64,000 nt of DNA from Sphingomonadales bacterium 12-68-11. Lineage in GTDB: Bacteria > Pseudomonadota > Alphaproteobacteria > Sphingomonadales > Sphingomonadaceae. The position numbers were made by a program, and so were the translations under genes. Of this stretch, positions 1-9,189 are shown one piece after another; within the stretch, counting starts at the first letter, position 1, and the number at the start of each line of letters is the position of its first letter. Where the stretch lies: positions 248,001-312,000 of the forward strand of contig NCCV01000001.1 in assembly GCA_002279825.1 (NCBI GenBank), read 5' to 3'. The notes below the pieces were generated by a model. The model was not told where the DNA came from and made no database searches. It saw nothing but the letters and a program-made list of their open reading frames with translations.

Positions 1-672
1 CAGCTTGGGATCGCGGCTGTCCTCTTCCATCTTGCGGCGCAGGCGGCTGACCTGGTTGTCGACCGCGCGGTCGAACAAGTGCGCTTCGCGGCCCTGGACC
101 ATGTCGAGCAACCGGTCGCGGTCGAGCACCTGGCGCGGGTGGTTGAGGAACGCGATCAGCAGGCGGAACTCCGCCGAGCTGATCGGCACGACCGCGCCCT
201 GGGCATCGGTCAGGCGGCGCTTGAGCGGATCGAGCTTCCAGCCGTCGAATTCGTACTGAGCGTCGTCTTCGGACACGGCACCCCCGGCGACGGGCCGGGC
301 GGCGCGGCGCAGCACCGAACGGATGCGCGCGACCAGTTCGCGCGGCTCGAACGGCTTGACCACGTAGTCGTCGGCACCGATCTCGAGGCCGACGATGCGG
401 TCGGTCGGCTCGCCGCGCGCGGTCAGCATGATGACCGGCAGGTCTTTCGATTCGGCCAGATGGCGGCACAGCGAAAGGCCGTCCTCACCCGGCATCATGA
501 TATCGAGCAGGACGAGGTCGGGCGTTTCGTCGAGCAGCGCCGCGCGGGCCTTGGCCGCGTCTTCGGCCTGGCGCACGACGAAGCCCTGGCGGACGAGGTA
601 GTCCGCCAGCGGCTGGCGCAAGCTGGCCTCGTCGTCGACCAGCAGGATGCGAACCGGCCCCGCTTCGCTCAC
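1..672 (-). CDS. OmpR/PhoB-type response regulator (3' end outside window)
   Basis: Two-component response regulator that should bind DNA when phosphorylated; 224 codons are in the window and the gene continues past the left edge. Seen: an N-terminal receiver domain with the acidic pair Asp13-Asp14, the phospho-acceptor Asp57 in LVLLDIMMPGEDG, and the conserved Lys in VVKPFEPREL. A winged-helix output domain follows, with the typical ISSAEFRLL, DRDRLLDMV and DNQVSRLRRKME segments. I chose the GTG at 672 because it opens just before the receiver beta strand VRILLVDDE. The GTG overlaps the TGA of a tiny upstream ORF, which suggests translational coupling. The cognate kinase is not visible and would lie left of the window. 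Family call secure; regulon unknown. Confidence 0.93.
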   Translation of the reverse strand, partial: MSEAGPVRILLVDDEASLRQPLADYLVRQGFVVRQAEDAAKARAALLDETPDLVLLDIMMPGEDGLSLCRHLAESKDLPVIMLTARGEPTDRIVGLEIGADDYVVKPFEPRELVARIRSVLRRAARPVAGGAVSEDDAQYEFDGWKLDPLKRRLTDAQGAVVPISSAEFRLLIAFLNHPRQVLDRDRLLDMVQGREAHLFDRAVDNQVSRLRRKMEEDSRDPKL

Positions 673-746
673 TCGGCGCTTCCGCGCATGCAGACTTCGA
701 TCATCACGTTCCCTCCGCAACACGCGGCGATCGACGGACCGATCAT
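669..746 (-). CDS. possible 25-codon upstream ORF coupled to the response regulator
   Basis: Small ORF reading MIGPSIAACCGGNV then MIEVCMRGSAE, ending in a TGA that overlaps the response-regulator GTG (GTGA arrangement). An internal ATG at codon 15 sits 6 bases after a clear GGAGGG ribosome site, so the translated peptide may be only 11 residues long. I do not recognise a family. It may be a leader that couples translation of the regulator, or the GGAGGG may simply serve the regulator from a long distance. Existence of the peptide is inference. Confidence 0.25.
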   Translation of the reverse strand: MIGPSIAACCGGNVMIEVCMRGSAE

Positions 747-934
747 CTCGCGTATGGCATCCTCCAATCGTGGGGGAATAGAGCAACGAGGCGCCGTGCA
801 GAAGGGGGAGGGAGATCGGCGCCCCGTTGCCCACAGGCGCGTTCTAACGGCGCGTTGTCGCAGCCGTGTGCCGGGGCGGGCTAAAAGTGTCGCAATTTGT
901 CACGCTGTCGTGGCCAGCGCGCAGGTTCGCGGGA

Positions 935-1345
935 TCAGCGCGGTCGATGCTCGGTGCCCAGGCCGGAGGTGATGAACAGCGCGGTGGCAGCAGCGGCAAC
1001 GTCAGCGGTGTGCCAGGTGCCGGCCTTGTTGATCGCGTACTCGCCCGGGCCCAGCGCCGTCCGCACGTGTTCCCCGGCAAGGTCCTGGATCAACGTCATC
1101 GCGCCTTCCAAGCAGACCACCACTTCGTCTCCCGAAGGGTGCATCTCCCAGCTCGTCCAGTCTTCGGCGAAGCGGAAGCACGAGACGAGGCGGCCTTCGG
1201 CGCCGTCGGCCGCGTGGCGTTCGCCATAGGCCATGTACCAGTCCATCGCCCGCTCGTCGGCGGGGAACTCGGGCTGCGCCTCGGCGGTGGCGCCGAGCCC
1301 GAGATGGATCGGAAAGCTGTCCAGCGTGCGCGCGCCCTCAGCCAT
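935..1345 (-). CDS. small cupin-domain protein
   Basis: 136-residue single-domain cupin of unknown substrate. Seen: a cupin-like core with WEMHPSGDEVVVCLEGAM (motif 1 region, including one His and a Glu/Asp pair) and LGPGEYAINKAGTWHTADV (motif 2 region with the final His). These could hold a metal ion or only form the beta barrel. I placed the start at the ATG at 1345 (MAEGARTLDSFPIHLG), which overlaps the end of the VOC gene by 8 bases; a longer reading to 1477 would run antisense-like low-complexity residues and was rejected. The overlap with the glyoxalase-fold gene upstream indicates one transcript, a frequent pairing for small detoxification or sugar-binding enzymes, but no specific reaction can be named. 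Confidence 0.8.
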   Translation of the reverse strand: MAEGARTLDSFPIHLGLGATAEAQPEFPADERAMDWYMAYGERHAADGAEGRLVSCFRFAEDWTSWEMHPSGDEVVVCLEGAMTLIQDLAGEHVRTALGPGEYAINKAGTWHTADVAAAATALFITSGLGTEHRPR

Positions 1346-1721
1346 CGGCCATCTCCGGCATGCAGAAGGCGTTGAGCTTGTTGCCGTCGGGATCGCGGAA
1401 GTAGGCGGCGTAGAAGCCGCCGCCGCGCTCGCCGGGTGCGCCTTCGTCGCTGCCGCCGTGAGCGAGCGCGATAGCATGAAGCCGGGCGACCTGGGCTGGG
1501 TCGGCGGCTTCGAGCGCGACCATCGTGCCGTTGCCGACGCTGGCGGCCTGGCCGTCGTAGGGTTTGGTGGCCGCCACCCCTGCCGCGCCGCCGGGATTGC
1601 CCCAGGCGATGTAGCTTTCGGCTTCCATCATACGCGCGGTGCCGAGTTCCGCCGAAATCGCGTCGTAGAACGTCGCCGCGCGCTCGAGATCGTTGGTGCC
1701 CACTGTAACGTAACCGATCAT
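1338..1721 (-). CDS. VOC family (glyoxalase/bleomycin-resistance fold) protein
   Basis: 127-residue protein of the vicinal-oxygen-chelate superfamily. Seen: opening MIGYVTVGTNDLERAATFYD, which is the classic first beta-alpha unit with the AATFYD helix, and closing GGGFYAAYFRDPDGNKLNAF, the classic DPDGN turn that precedes the final metal-ligand strand. Members are glyoxalases, dioxygenases or antibiotic-binding proteins; this subgroup is usually annotated only as VOC or glyoxalase-like. It is the first gene of a two-gene leftward unit with the cupin, with an 8-base overlap. The gap of 57 bases to the M24 peptidase stop holds no recognisable signal. Confidence 0.9.
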   Translation of the reverse strand: MIGYVTVGTNDLERAATFYDAISAELGTARMMEAESYIAWGNPGGAAGVAATKPYDGQAASVGNGTMVALEAADPAQVARLHAIALAHGGSDEGAPGERGGGFYAAYFRDPDGNKLNAFCMPEMADG

Positions 1722-1778
1722 GCCGCCCTCCCGTGCCGACTCGTGCCGTTCAGGAACATTACCGGAACAGATGCCTCG

Positions 1779-3584
1779 TCACAAGGGGGCGCAGGCAGCC
1801 TCAAGCCAGGCCAGCGCCTCGTCGTCGAGCTGAGGCCCGACCAGCTCGCGCACGCGCGCATGATAGGCGTTCCACCACGCGACTTCGCCCGGGGACAGCA
1901 GCGCGGGCTCTACCAGCGCGCGGTCGATCGGCGCGAAGGTGATCGTGTCGAAGCCAAGCCAGTCGCCCTCCGCCCCGGCAATCGCGCGCAGCTCGACCAG
2001 CACCAGGTTCTCGATGCGGATACCGTAGGCGCCGGTCTTGTAGTAGCCGGGCTCGTTCGAGAGGATCATCCCCGCCAGCAATTCCTGATCGGTGCCGGCC
2101 TGCCCGCCGCGCGCCTTGGCGATCCGCTGCGGGCCTTCGTGGACGGCGAGGAAGCTGCCGACGCCGTGGCCGGTGCCGTGCGCGTAGTCGAGCCCGGCGC
2201 GCCACAGGAACTGGCGGGCGAGTGTATCGAGCTGGGACCCGCTGGTGCCGGCGGGGAAGGTCTGCTCGGCCAGCGCGATGTGGCCCTGGAGCACGCGGGT
2301 GAAGCGGTCCTTCACTTCGGCGGGCGGGGCATCGGGGCCGATCCACACGGTGCGGGTCACATCGGTCGTGCCGTCGGGGTACTGGCCGCCGGAATCGACC
2401 AGGTAGACGCTGTTCGGCTCGAGCGGGCGGTTGGTCTCCTCGCTGACCCGGTAGTGGACGATCGCCCCGTTCGGCCCCGCGCCGCTGATCGTGTCGAAGC
2501 TCAGGTCGCGCAAGTCCCCGGTGTCGCGGCGGAACTGGTGCAGGCGCGCGGCGGCGGAAAGCTCGTCCACACTACCCGTGGGTCCCTCGATCGACAGCCA
2601 GTGCAGGAAGCGCGACAGCGCCGCGCCGTCGCGGATATGCGCGGCACGGGTGCCGGCCTGCTCGGCGGCGTTCTTGACCGCTTTGGGCAGCACGACCGGA
2701 TCGGTCAGCCGAATGGGCGTGGCGCCGGCCACTTCCAACGCCGTGAAGATCGCCGCGACCGCGCGCTCAGGGTCGGCGGCCACGCGTTTGCCGGCCAGCG
2801 CGCCGAGCGCGCCGGTGAATTCGCCTCGGGGCCGAACTCGCACCGCGTTGCCGAGCGAGGCGGCCACGTCGGGCGGGACCTTGCCCGGCTCGATGAACCA
2901 GTCGGCGGTGCCATCGGCGTGGGCGATCACGTAGGACAGCGCGACCGGCGTATGCTCGACGTCGCTGCCGCGCACGTTGAGCAACCAGGCGACCGAATCG
3001 AGTGCGCTGATCACGGCGGCGTCGAGCTGCCGCGCCTTGAGCCATTCGCCAACGTCGCCGCGCTTGGCCGCGCTTGAGCGTCCGGCAAGCGCTTCGTCGT
3101 GCAGGAATGCCGGCGCCGGCGAGGGTTCGGGCCGGTCCGCCCAGACCGCGTCGATCGGGTTGCTGTCGACCGGGACCAGTTCGGCGCCCGCCTCCTTGAG
3201 CAGCGCCGCGGCGGCCTTGGCCCAGCCGCTGGTGTGGAGCCACGGATCGAACCCGATGCGGGCACCACTCCCCGCATTGTCGGCCAGCCATTGCGCCTGG
3301 CTGTCCTGCGGCACCGACTTGTAATCGTAAAGCCGGCCATCGACCTGGTCGCGGACCTGCAAGGTATAGCGTCCATCGACGAACATCGCCGCCCGATCCT
3401 TGAGCACAGCCGCCGAACCTGCCGAACCGCCGAACCCGGTGAGCCAGGCGAGCCGCTGGGCGTAGCCGCCGACATACTCGGAAAGGTGTTCGTCGGAGAT
3501 CGGGATCACGAACCCGTCGAGGCCGCGGCGGGCCAGTTCCTCGCGCAAGGCGGTGAGGCGGGCTTCATGGGTCTGCATCAACAT
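1779..3584 (-). CDS. pepP: M24 family aminopeptidase P
   Basis: About 601 residues, the long three-domain form of Xaa-Pro aminopeptidase that removes an N-terminal residue preceding proline in cytosolic peptides. Seen: two creatinase-like N-terminal domains (GLDGFVIPISDEHLSEYVGGY and FVDGRYTLQV) and a C-terminal pita-bread domain with all metal ligands: the Asp pair in YLVDSGGQYPDGTTDVTRT, the His in GTGHGVGSFLAVHEGP, and Glu in LSNEPGYY and GIRIENLV. The start is the ATG at 3584, preceded by AGGA at a reasonable distance; an in-frame ORF continues upstream but would overlap the divergent oligopeptidase B gene. Divergent placement next to another oligopeptide-degrading enzyme suggests shared peptide turnover. 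Confidence 0.93.
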   Translation of the reverse strand: MLMQTHEARLTALREELARRGLDGFVIPISDEHLSEYVGGYAQRLAWLTGFGGSAGSAAVLKDRAAMFVDGRYTLQVRDQVDGRLYDYKSVPQDSQAQWLADNAGSGARIGFDPWLHTSGWAKAAAALLKEAGAELVPVDSNPIDAVWADRPEPSPAPAFLHDEALAGRSSAAKRGDVGEWLKARQLDAAVISALDSVAWLLNVRGSDVEHTPVALSYVIAHADGTADWFIEPGKVPPDVAASLGNAVRVRPRGEFTGALGALAGKRVAADPERAVAAIFTALEVAGATPIRLTDPVVLPKAVKNAAEQAGTRAAHIRDGAALSRFLHWLSIEGPTGSVDELSAAARLHQFRRDTGDLRDLSFDTISGAGPNGAIVHYRVSEETNRPLEPNSVYLVDSGGQYPDGTTDVTRTVWIGPDAPPAEVKDRFTRVLQGHIALAEQTFPAGTSGSQLDTLARQFLWRAGLDYAHGTGHGVGSFLAVHEGPQRIAKARGGQAGTDQELLAGMILSNEPGYYKTGAYGIRIENLVLVELRAIAGAEGDWLGFDTITFAPIDRALVEPALLSPGEVAWWNAYHARVRELVGPQLDDEALAWLEAACAPL

Positions 3585-3633
3585 GATGGCGGTCCTGCTT
3601 GCGGTCCTATGGGCCCCAACATAGAGCCGCGCG

Positions 3634-5736
3634 ATGGCCGATACCACCTCCCCGCTCGCTCCCCGCCTTGCTCCCCCAGTCGCCGCGAAGAAGCCTGCCA
3701 CCGCCACGCATCACGGCATCGCGCTGAGCGACGATTATGCCTGGCTGCGCGATCCCGGCTATCCCGAGGTGACGGACAAGGAGGTGCTCGCGCATCTCGA
3801 GGCCGAGAACGCCTGGTTCCAGGCGCGGATGAAGCCGCACCAAGATACGATCGATGCGCTGTTCAAGGAGATGCGCGCGCGCATCAAGGAAGCCGATAAG
3901 TCGGTGCCGCAGAAGGACGGCGCGTTCCTTTATTGGATCGAGTTCGAGGAAGGCGCCGAGTACAAGAAGTGGTGGCGCCGGCCCGTCGGCGCGACAGACG
4001 ACGGCAGCGCGGACGAGCTGATTCTCGATGAAGTCGCACTGGCCGAAGGGCACGACTACTTCCGCCTCGGCGCGATCTCGACCACCCGGGACGGACGCCT
4101 GCTCGCTTACTCGGTCGACGACAACGGCTCCGAGCGGTTCACCGTGCGGATCAAGGACCTCGCGACTGGCGAGCACCTGCCCGACGAAATCCCCGGCACG
4201 CTGTCGTCGCTGGTGTGGGTCGCCGGCGATACCGGTCTGATCTACTCGCTCGCCAACGAGCAGTGGCGCACCGACAATGCCCGCCTGCACTGGCTGGGCC
4301 AGCCGCTCGACCAGGATGTCGAACTTTACCACGAGGACGACGAGGGCTTCCGCGTCTCGTCGGGTCTCTCGGCCGACGAGAGCTGGGTGATCGTCTCGAC
4401 CGGCGATCACGAGACTAGCGAAGTCTACCTGATCCCGGCAGCCGATCCGCTCGCCGCGCCGCGGCTGGTGAAGGCGCGCGCGAAGGGCGTGGAGTACGAC
4501 GTCGACGTGCGGCCCGCGCCGGAGGGCGATCTGCTCTACATCCACACCAACGATACCCACGAGAACTTTCGCCTCGCGACCGCGCCGCTCGCCAGCCCCG
4601 CCGATTGGACCACGCTGATCGAGGGATCGGACGCGTTCTACCTGACCGGGTTCGAGCTGTTCCGCGATTTCTACGTGGTCGAAGGCCGCGTCGGCGGGCT
4701 CGACCGGATCGAGATCCGTTCCTACGACGATGCCGCCCACATCGCGCCGATCGAATTCCCCGAAGCCAGCTTCACCGCCGGCCTCGGCAACAATCCGGAG
4801 TTCGACCAGACGGTGCTGCGCGTCGGCTACGAAAGCATGATCAGCCCGTCGAGCACTTACGACTACGACGTCAAGACCCGCACGCTGACGCTGCTCAAGC
4901 GCCAGGAAATCCCCTCCGGCTACGACCGCGACCTCTACACGACCGAGCGTCTCGAGATCGCCGCGCGCGACGGCACGCCGATTCCGGTCAGCGTGATGTA
5001 CCGGAAAGACCGTGTTTTTCCAGGACCGCTTCACCTTTATGGTTACGGAGCCTACGGCATCGCAATCGAGCCTGGCTTCTCTACCACGCGCCTCAGCCTG
5101 GTCGATCGCGGCTTCGCCTATGCCATCGCGCATATCCGCGGCGGCGACGATCTCGGGCGCGCCTGGTACAAGGCGGGCAAGCTTGAGAGACGCGTCAACA
5201 CCTTCACCGACTTCGTCGATGTCGCAAACGGGCTGATCGCCCGCGGGCTCACCGAAGCGGGACGGATCAGCATCTCGGGCGGATCGGCCGGCGGCGAGCT
5301 GATGGGGGCGGTGATCAATTCCGATCCGCAGCTGTGGGGCGCGGTGGTGGCGCATGTGCCGTTCGTCGATGTGCTCGCGACGATGCTCGACGCCTCGCTG
5401 CCGCTGACCCCCGGCGAATGGCCCGAATGGGGCAATCCGATCGAGGACCGCGCCGCGTTCGAGCTGATCCAGAGCTACTCGCCCTATGATAACGTCAAGG
5501 CCCAGGCCTATCCCCCGCTGCTGGTCACCGCCGGGCTCAACGATCCGCGCGTGACGTACTGGGAGCCCGCCAAGTGGGTCGCGCGCCTTCGCGAACTCAA
5601 GACCGACGGCAACGAGCTGCTGCTCAAGACCAACATGGGCGCCGGCCACGGCGGCAAGTCGGGCCGGTTCGAGAGCCTCAAGGAAACGGCCGAGGAGTTC
5701 GCCTTCATCCTGTGGCAGATGGGTGTCGATAGGTGA
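3634..5736 (+). CDS. ptrB: oligopeptidase B (S9A prolyl oligopeptidase family)
   Basis: 700-residue cytosolic serine peptidase that cuts short peptides after basic residues. Seen: an N-terminal propeller beginning at the conserved HGIALSDDYAWLRDPGYPEV, then a C-terminal hydrolase domain with YGYGAYGI, HIRGGDDLGRAWYKAGK and the nucleophile elbow ISGGSAGGELMG (Ser551). The triad is completed by Asp637 in GLNDPRVTYWEP and His672 in NMGAGHGGKSGRF. Length is typical for oligopeptidase B. The TGA overlaps the GTG of the thioesterase gene, so the two are likely co-translated. The gap to the divergent pepP is only 49 bases, so promoters must be compact. Confidence 0.95.
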   Translation: MADTTSPLAPRLAPPVAAKKPATATHHGIALSDDYAWLRDPGYPEVTDKEVLAHLEAENAWFQARMKPHQDTIDALFKEMRARIKEADKSVPQKDGAFLYWIEFEEGAEYKKWWRRPVGATDDGSADELILDEVALAEGHDYFRLGAISTTRDGRLLAYSVDDNGSERFTVRIKDLATGEHLPDEIPGTLSSLVWVAGDTGLIYSLANEQWRTDNARLHWLGQPLDQDVELYHEDDEGFRVSSGLSADESWVIVSTGDHETSEVYLIPAADPLAAPRLVKARAKGVEYDVDVRPAPEGDLLYIHTNDTHENFRLATAPLASPADWTTLIEGSDAFYLTGFELFRDFYVVEGRVGGLDRIEIRSYDDAAHIAPIEFPEASFTAGLGNNPEFDQTVLRVGYESMISPSSTYDYDVKTRTLTLLKRQEIPSGYDRDLYTTERLEIAARDGTPIPVSVMYRKDRVFPGPLHLYGYGAYGIAIEPGFSTTRLSLVDRGFAYAIAHIRGGDDLGRAWYKAGKLERRVNTFTDFVDVANGLIARGLTEAGRISISGGSAGGELMGAVINSDPQLWGAVVAHVPFVDVLATMLDASLPLTPGEWPEWGNPIEDRAAFELIQSYSPYDNVKAQAYPPLLVTAGLNDPRVTYWEPAKWVARLRELKTDGNELLLKTNMGAGHGGKSGRFESLKETAEEFAFILWQMGVDR

Positions 5737-6134
5737 GCGACCGCTTCGCCCTGACCTTCACCGCGCAGCCCGAGCACATCGACGAGAACGGGCACGTCAA
5801 CAACGCGGTGTGGGTGCAGTGGATGGAGACGATCGCCACCGCGCACTGGCTGGCCGATGCCGACCCGGCGCACGTCGCCGCTTATGCCTGGGTCGTGACC
5901 AGGCACGAGATCGATTACCGCGGCAACATCCGCCTCGGCGTAAGCGTGACCGGGGAGACCGAAATCCGCGAGGGGCCGAGCGGGGCGCGCTTCGACCGGC
6001 ACTTCACCTTTACCGCCCCTGAGGGCAAGGCGATCGTCAAGGCCAAGACCACCTGGGCGATGGTCGACCGCGCGACCGGACGGTTGCTGCGAGTACCGGC
6101 GGAAGTATCCGCGCGGTTTGTGGCTAGCCCTTAA
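5733..6134 (+). CDS. 4HBT hotdog-fold acyl-CoA thioesterase
   Basis: 133-residue single hotdog-domain protein that probably hydrolyses an acyl-CoA or acyl-ACP thioester. Seen: the characteristic HIDENGHVNNAVWVQWMETI, in which the D-x-N-G-H-V-N-N segment gives the catalytic Asp of the YbgC/4-hydroxybenzoyl-CoA thioesterase type, then EIDYRGNIRLG and ending VKAKTTWAMVDRATGRLLRVP. It starts with GTG at 5733 overlapping the oligopeptidase stop (GTGA). Its 3' end overlaps that of the convergent alanine dehydrogenase gene by 11 bases. Substrate unknown. Confidence 0.88.
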   Translation: MSDRFALTFTAQPEHIDENGHVNNAVWVQWMETIATAHWLADADPAHVAAYAWVVTRHEIDYRGNIRLGVSVTGETEIREGPSGARFDRHFTFTAPEGKAIVKAKTTWAMVDRATGRLLRVPAEVSARFVASP

Positions 6135-7242
6135 GCGCTTCCTCGAGCGGCAGCACCTCGTAACCAAGCTCGCTCGCCACCGCGGCGTAAGTCACCCGCC
6201 CGGCGTGGACGTTGAGCCCGTTGGCGAGGTGCGGGTCGGCGCGCATCGCGTCCTTCCAGCCGAGATCGGCGATCCTGAGTGCGCGCGGCAGGGTGACATT
6301 GTTGAGCGCGTAAGTACTCGTCCGCGCCACGGCGCCGGGCATGTTGGCGACGCAATAATGGACCACCCCGTCCACCACGAAAGTCGGGTTATCGTGAGTG
6401 GTCGGATGGCTGGATTCGAAGCACCCGCCCTGGTCGATCGCGACGTCGACCAGCACCGAGCCGGTCTTCATCTCGCCCAGCATCTCGCGCGTGACCAGCT
6501 TGGGCGCCGCCGCGCCCGGCACCAGCACCGCGCCGATCACCAGGTCGGCCTTCGACACCATCTCGGCGAGGTTGGCCTGGTTCGAGAAGCGCGTCTTGGC
6601 GCGGCTCTCGAAATGGATGCCGAGCCGCTCGAGCACTTCGGGGTCGCGGTCGAGGATCGTCACATCGGCGCCGAGCCCGACCGCCATCTGCGCGGCGTTG
6701 AAACCGACCACGCCGCCGCCGATCACCGCCACCGTGCCCGGCAGTACCCCCGGAACGCCGCCGAGCAACACCCCGCGCCCGCCGTGCGCCTTTTCGAGCG
6801 CGGTCGCGCCGGCCTGGATGCTCATGCGGCCCGCGACCTGGCTCATCGGCTTGAGTAGGGGCAGCGTGCCGCCCGGCCCGGTGACGGTCTCGTAAGCGAT
6901 CGCGGTGACGCCCGACTTCACCAGATCAGCGGTCTGCTCGGGATCGGGCGCGAGGTGGAGGTACGTGTAGAGGATCTGCCCCGAGCGGAGCTGGGCGCGT
7001 TCGTCGGGCTGCGGTTCCTTGACCTTCACCACCATCTCGCACTCGGCGAAGATGCGCTCCGGCCCGCAGACGATTGTCGCCCCGGCGGCGAGGTAGTGTT
7101 CGTCGGTGGCTCCGATGCCGAGCCCGGCGCCGCTCTCGATCCACACCGCGTGCCCGTGCTTGACCAGCTCCTTGGCGCTCTCGGGCGTCAGGCCGACTCT
7201 GTATTCCTGGTTCTTGATCTCGCGCGGGCAGCCGATCAGCAT
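6124..7242 (-). CDS. ald: alanine dehydrogenase
   Basis: 372 residues, the normal size for L-alanine dehydrogenase (alanine + NAD+ + H2O to pyruvate, ammonium and NADH). Seen: [20 protein letters not shown] start, Lys75 in VKVKEPQ and His96 in YTYLHLAPD at the substrate-binding positions, a Rossmann GGGVVG at 175-180 and the [15 protein letters not shown] segment. I took the ATG at 7242 rather than the longer reading to 7293 because family members start with [13 protein letters not shown] or close to it. Divergent from the PstS-like gene across 160 bases; convergent and overlapping with the thioesterase. Confidence 0.96.
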   Translation of the reverse strand: MLIGCPREIKNQEYRVGLTPESAKELVKHGHAVWIESGAGLGIGATDEHYLAAGATIVCGPERIFAECEMVVKVKEPQPDERAQLRSGQILYTYLHLAPDPEQTADLVKSGVTAIAYETVTGPGGTLPLLKPMSQVAGRMSIQAGATALEKAHGGRGVLLGGVPGVLPGTVAVIGGGVVGFNAAQMAVGLGADVTILDRDPEVLERLGIHFESRAKTRFSNQANLAEMVSKADLVIGAVLVPGAAAPKLVTREMLGEMKTGSVLVDVAIDQGGCFESSHPTTHDNPTFVVDGVVHYCVANMPGAVARTSTYALNNVTLPRALRIADLGWKDAMRADPHLANGLNVHAGRVTYAAVASELGYEVLPLEEALKG

Positions 7243-7402
7243 TTCCAGTCTCCTCTCGCGCCAGCGGTTACGATTGAAACCGCCTTTGCGCAACGCCGGC
7301 CCACGCGTCGCATCAGCGGAGCGCGGACCTCAAGAGCGTAATCAGCCTGTCAAGCGGCGGCCATACAGCCGGTTCCCGACACTACCGGCGAGGGACCCTT
7401 CG

Positions 7403-8455
7403 ATGCGCAGGCTCACGACAATCTGGCTGGCGAGCGGGCTCGCGCTGGCGCTCGCCGCCTGCGGCGGCAGCGAGCAGCCCGAAGTGCGCGAAGGCGTGCG
7501 CGCGGTCGGTTCATCGACTGTCTATCCGTTCGCGGTCGCGGTCGCCGAGGAGCTCAAGAAGTCCAACCCCGACCTCGCACTGGCCACCATCGAATCGACC
7601 GGCACGGGTGAGGGGGTCGAGCAGTTCTGCGCCGGTAGCGGGCTCGAAACGCCTGACATCGTCAACGCCTCGCGGCGCATGACCAAGGCCGAGTTCGACG
7701 CCTGCCGGGCCAACGGCGTGACCGAGATCGTCGAGATCCAGGTCGGGCTCGACGGGATCGTCTTCGCCTCGGCGCGCGACGAGGGCGTCGAGATGAACCT
7801 CTCGCCCGCGATCATCTACCAGGCGATCGCCGCCAAGCCCTTCGACCGCGCACAGACCGCCAAGAAGTGGTCGGACATCGACCCATCGCTGCCGGGTGAG
7901 GACATCACCGTCTATGGCCCGCCCAGCACGTCGGGCACACGCGACGCGCTGATCGAACTGGCCCTGCACAAGGGCTGCGCGAGCCGCAGCACGTTCGCGG
8001 CGCTCGCCGAAAGCGAGCCGGCGCGGTACACCGAGATCTGCGGCACGCTACGCTCCGACAGCGCCTATATCGACCAGGGCGAGCAGGACGAGGTGATCGT
8101 CCGCAAAGTCGCCGGCAACGAGCATGCGCTGGCGATCTTCGGCTTTTCCTACGTCGCCGACTACGCCGACCGGGTGAAGCCGCTCAGGGTGGACGGGGTC
8201 GAGCCGACCGTCGAGACCATCACCAACGGCACTTATCCGCTCGCGCGCCCGCTCTACATCTACGTCAAGAAGGCGCACCTCGCCTCCATCCCCGGGCTCA
8301 AGCCCTATCTCGATCAATGGGTGCGCAGTTGGGGGCAAGGCGGCGCGCTGGCGCGGATCGGGCTCGTCCCCTCTCACGACGACGAGCTGGCAGCGAACGC
8401 CAAGGCGATCACCGACCTGCCGGTGATGACCGGGGAGGGGCTCGCCGAGAGTTGA
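7403..8455 (+). CDS. pstS: PstS-like phosphate-binding lipoprotein
   Basis: 350-residue periplasmic substrate-binding protein of the PstS class. Seen: a lipoprotein signal peptide ending LALAAC with Cys20 as lipidation site, then RAVGSSTVYPFAVAVAEEL, the standard phosphate-site strand-loop, followed by IESTGTGEGVEQFC, DIVNASRRMTKAEF and YGPPSTSGTRDAL, which contribute the usual Ser/Thr/Arg/Asp ligands. The start at 7403 has AGGGA upstream and gives a proper signal peptide; the reading continues far upstream in frame but without sense. No pstCAB genes are adjacent, so the permease must be elsewhere or this is a stand-alone high-affinity binder. Confidence 0.9.
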   Translation: MRRLTTIWLASGLALALAACGGSEQPEVREGVRAVGSSTVYPFAVAVAEELKKSNPDLALATIESTGTGEGVEQFCAGSGLETPDIVNASRRMTKAEFDACRANGVTEIVEIQVGLDGIVFASARDEGVEMNLSPAIIYQAIAAKPFDRAQTAKKWSDIDPSLPGEDITVYGPPSTSGTRDALIELALHKGCASRSTFAALAESEPARYTEICGTLRSDSAYIDQGEQDEVIVRKVAGNEHALAIFGFSYVADYADRVKPLRVDGVEPTVETITNGTYPLARPLYIYVKKAHLASIPGLKPYLDQWVRSWGQGGALARIGLVPSHDDELAANAKAITDLPVMTGEGLAES

Positions 8456-8486
8456 CCGCTCGCCGCCCGCGCACGACAGTGGCGCA

Positions 8487-8774
8487 ATGGCGAAGGACCG
8501 GCTCAAGATCGTCGCGGCGCTGCTGATCGGCGCGGGGATCGCTTTCCCGGCGGGTCTGTGGCTCTCCGGCGAACCGGCGCCGGAGCGCTCGCAGCCCGTG
8601 CCCGCCGACGATCCGGGGCACCGCCGCGCCTTTTCGCCGACCGTGCTGCGCGATCCGCATTTTTTGGCCGAGCAACGCAAGGGCATCGAAGCGCTCGAGC
8701 GCCGCTGCCGCGAGGCGGCCGAGTTTTGCACCGAAGCGGCCGAAGGGCGCCGTTGGCTCGCCGAACAGCGCTAG
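8487..8774 (+). CDS. small single-pass membrane protein, unknown
   Basis: 95-residue protein I do not recognise. Seen: an N-terminal hydrophobic stretch (about residues 7-27, IVAALLIGAGIAFPAGLWL) that would anchor it or act as signal, a proline-rich linker with PAPERSQPVPADDPG, then a short charged alpha-helical tail with two Cys (ALERRCREAAEFCTEAAEGRR). It lies 31 bases after the PstS-like gene and 16 bases before the DUF2946-like gene, in the same direction. The paired cysteines in the exported part could form a disulfide or bind metal; that is inference. Confidence 0.6.
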   Translation: MAKDRLKIVAALLIGAGIAFPAGLWLSGEPAPERSQPVPADDPGHRRAFSPTVLRDPHFLAEQRKGIEALERRCREAAEFCTEAAEGRRWLAEQR

Positions 8775-8790
8775 CAATTGGCGCGCGCCG

Positions 8791-9189
8791 GTGTATGGGC
8801 GGCGCGTCGTGAACATCCTGCGCGCCCTCGCCCGTCGCCATAGCCGGCTCGCCGTGCTAGTCGTGCTGGTGGCTCTGGCGCTGCGGATCGTGGTGCCGGG
8901 CGGTTTCATGCCCGCGTTCGCGCAGGGCGGCGTGACGATCACCATCTGTCACGGCGACGGATCGAGCCAGAGCACGATCCCGGTTCCGGTCAAAACGCTT
9001 CCCGGCGCGTCGCAGACCTGCGCGTTCGCGGATCTCGATCTGCCCGCGCTCGGCGCGGTCGATCCGGTGCTGCTGGCGGTGGCGCTGGCCTTCGCAATCG
9101 CGCTCGGCCTCGCCGCCAGCGCGCCGCTGCGCCTGCGCGCGTTTGCGCGCCTGCGCCCCCCTCTTCGCGGACCGCCTGCGCGCGTCTGA
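8791..9189 (+). CDS. DUF2946-like membrane protein
   Basis: About 132 residues. Seen: one N-terminal hydrophobic segment leading to LRIVVPGGFMPAF, then an extracytoplasmic stretch ITICHGDGSSQSTIPV and QTCAFADLDLPAL, then a second strongly hydrophobic alanine-leucine helix (about 80-105) and a basic arginine-proline tail. The pattern, a VVPGGFMPA segment, ITICHG and a later Cys, is that of DUF2946, a family that recurs next to copper-related TonB receptors. Both possible starts (8791 and 8809) are GTG with weak ribosome sites, so the N terminus is uncertain. It heads a likely unit with the TonB receptor and PepSY protein. Confidence 0.7.
   Translation: MYGRRVVNILRALARRHSRLAVLVVLVALALRIVVPGGFMPAFAQGGVTITICHGDGSSQSTIPVPVKTLPGASQTCAFADLDLPALGAVDPVLLAVALAFAIALGLAASAPLRLRAFARLRPPLRGPPARV

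Noticed and set aside
3607..5649. 680-codon frame on the - strand
   Set aside because: Antisense of oligopeptidase B, which has a complete catalytic triad.
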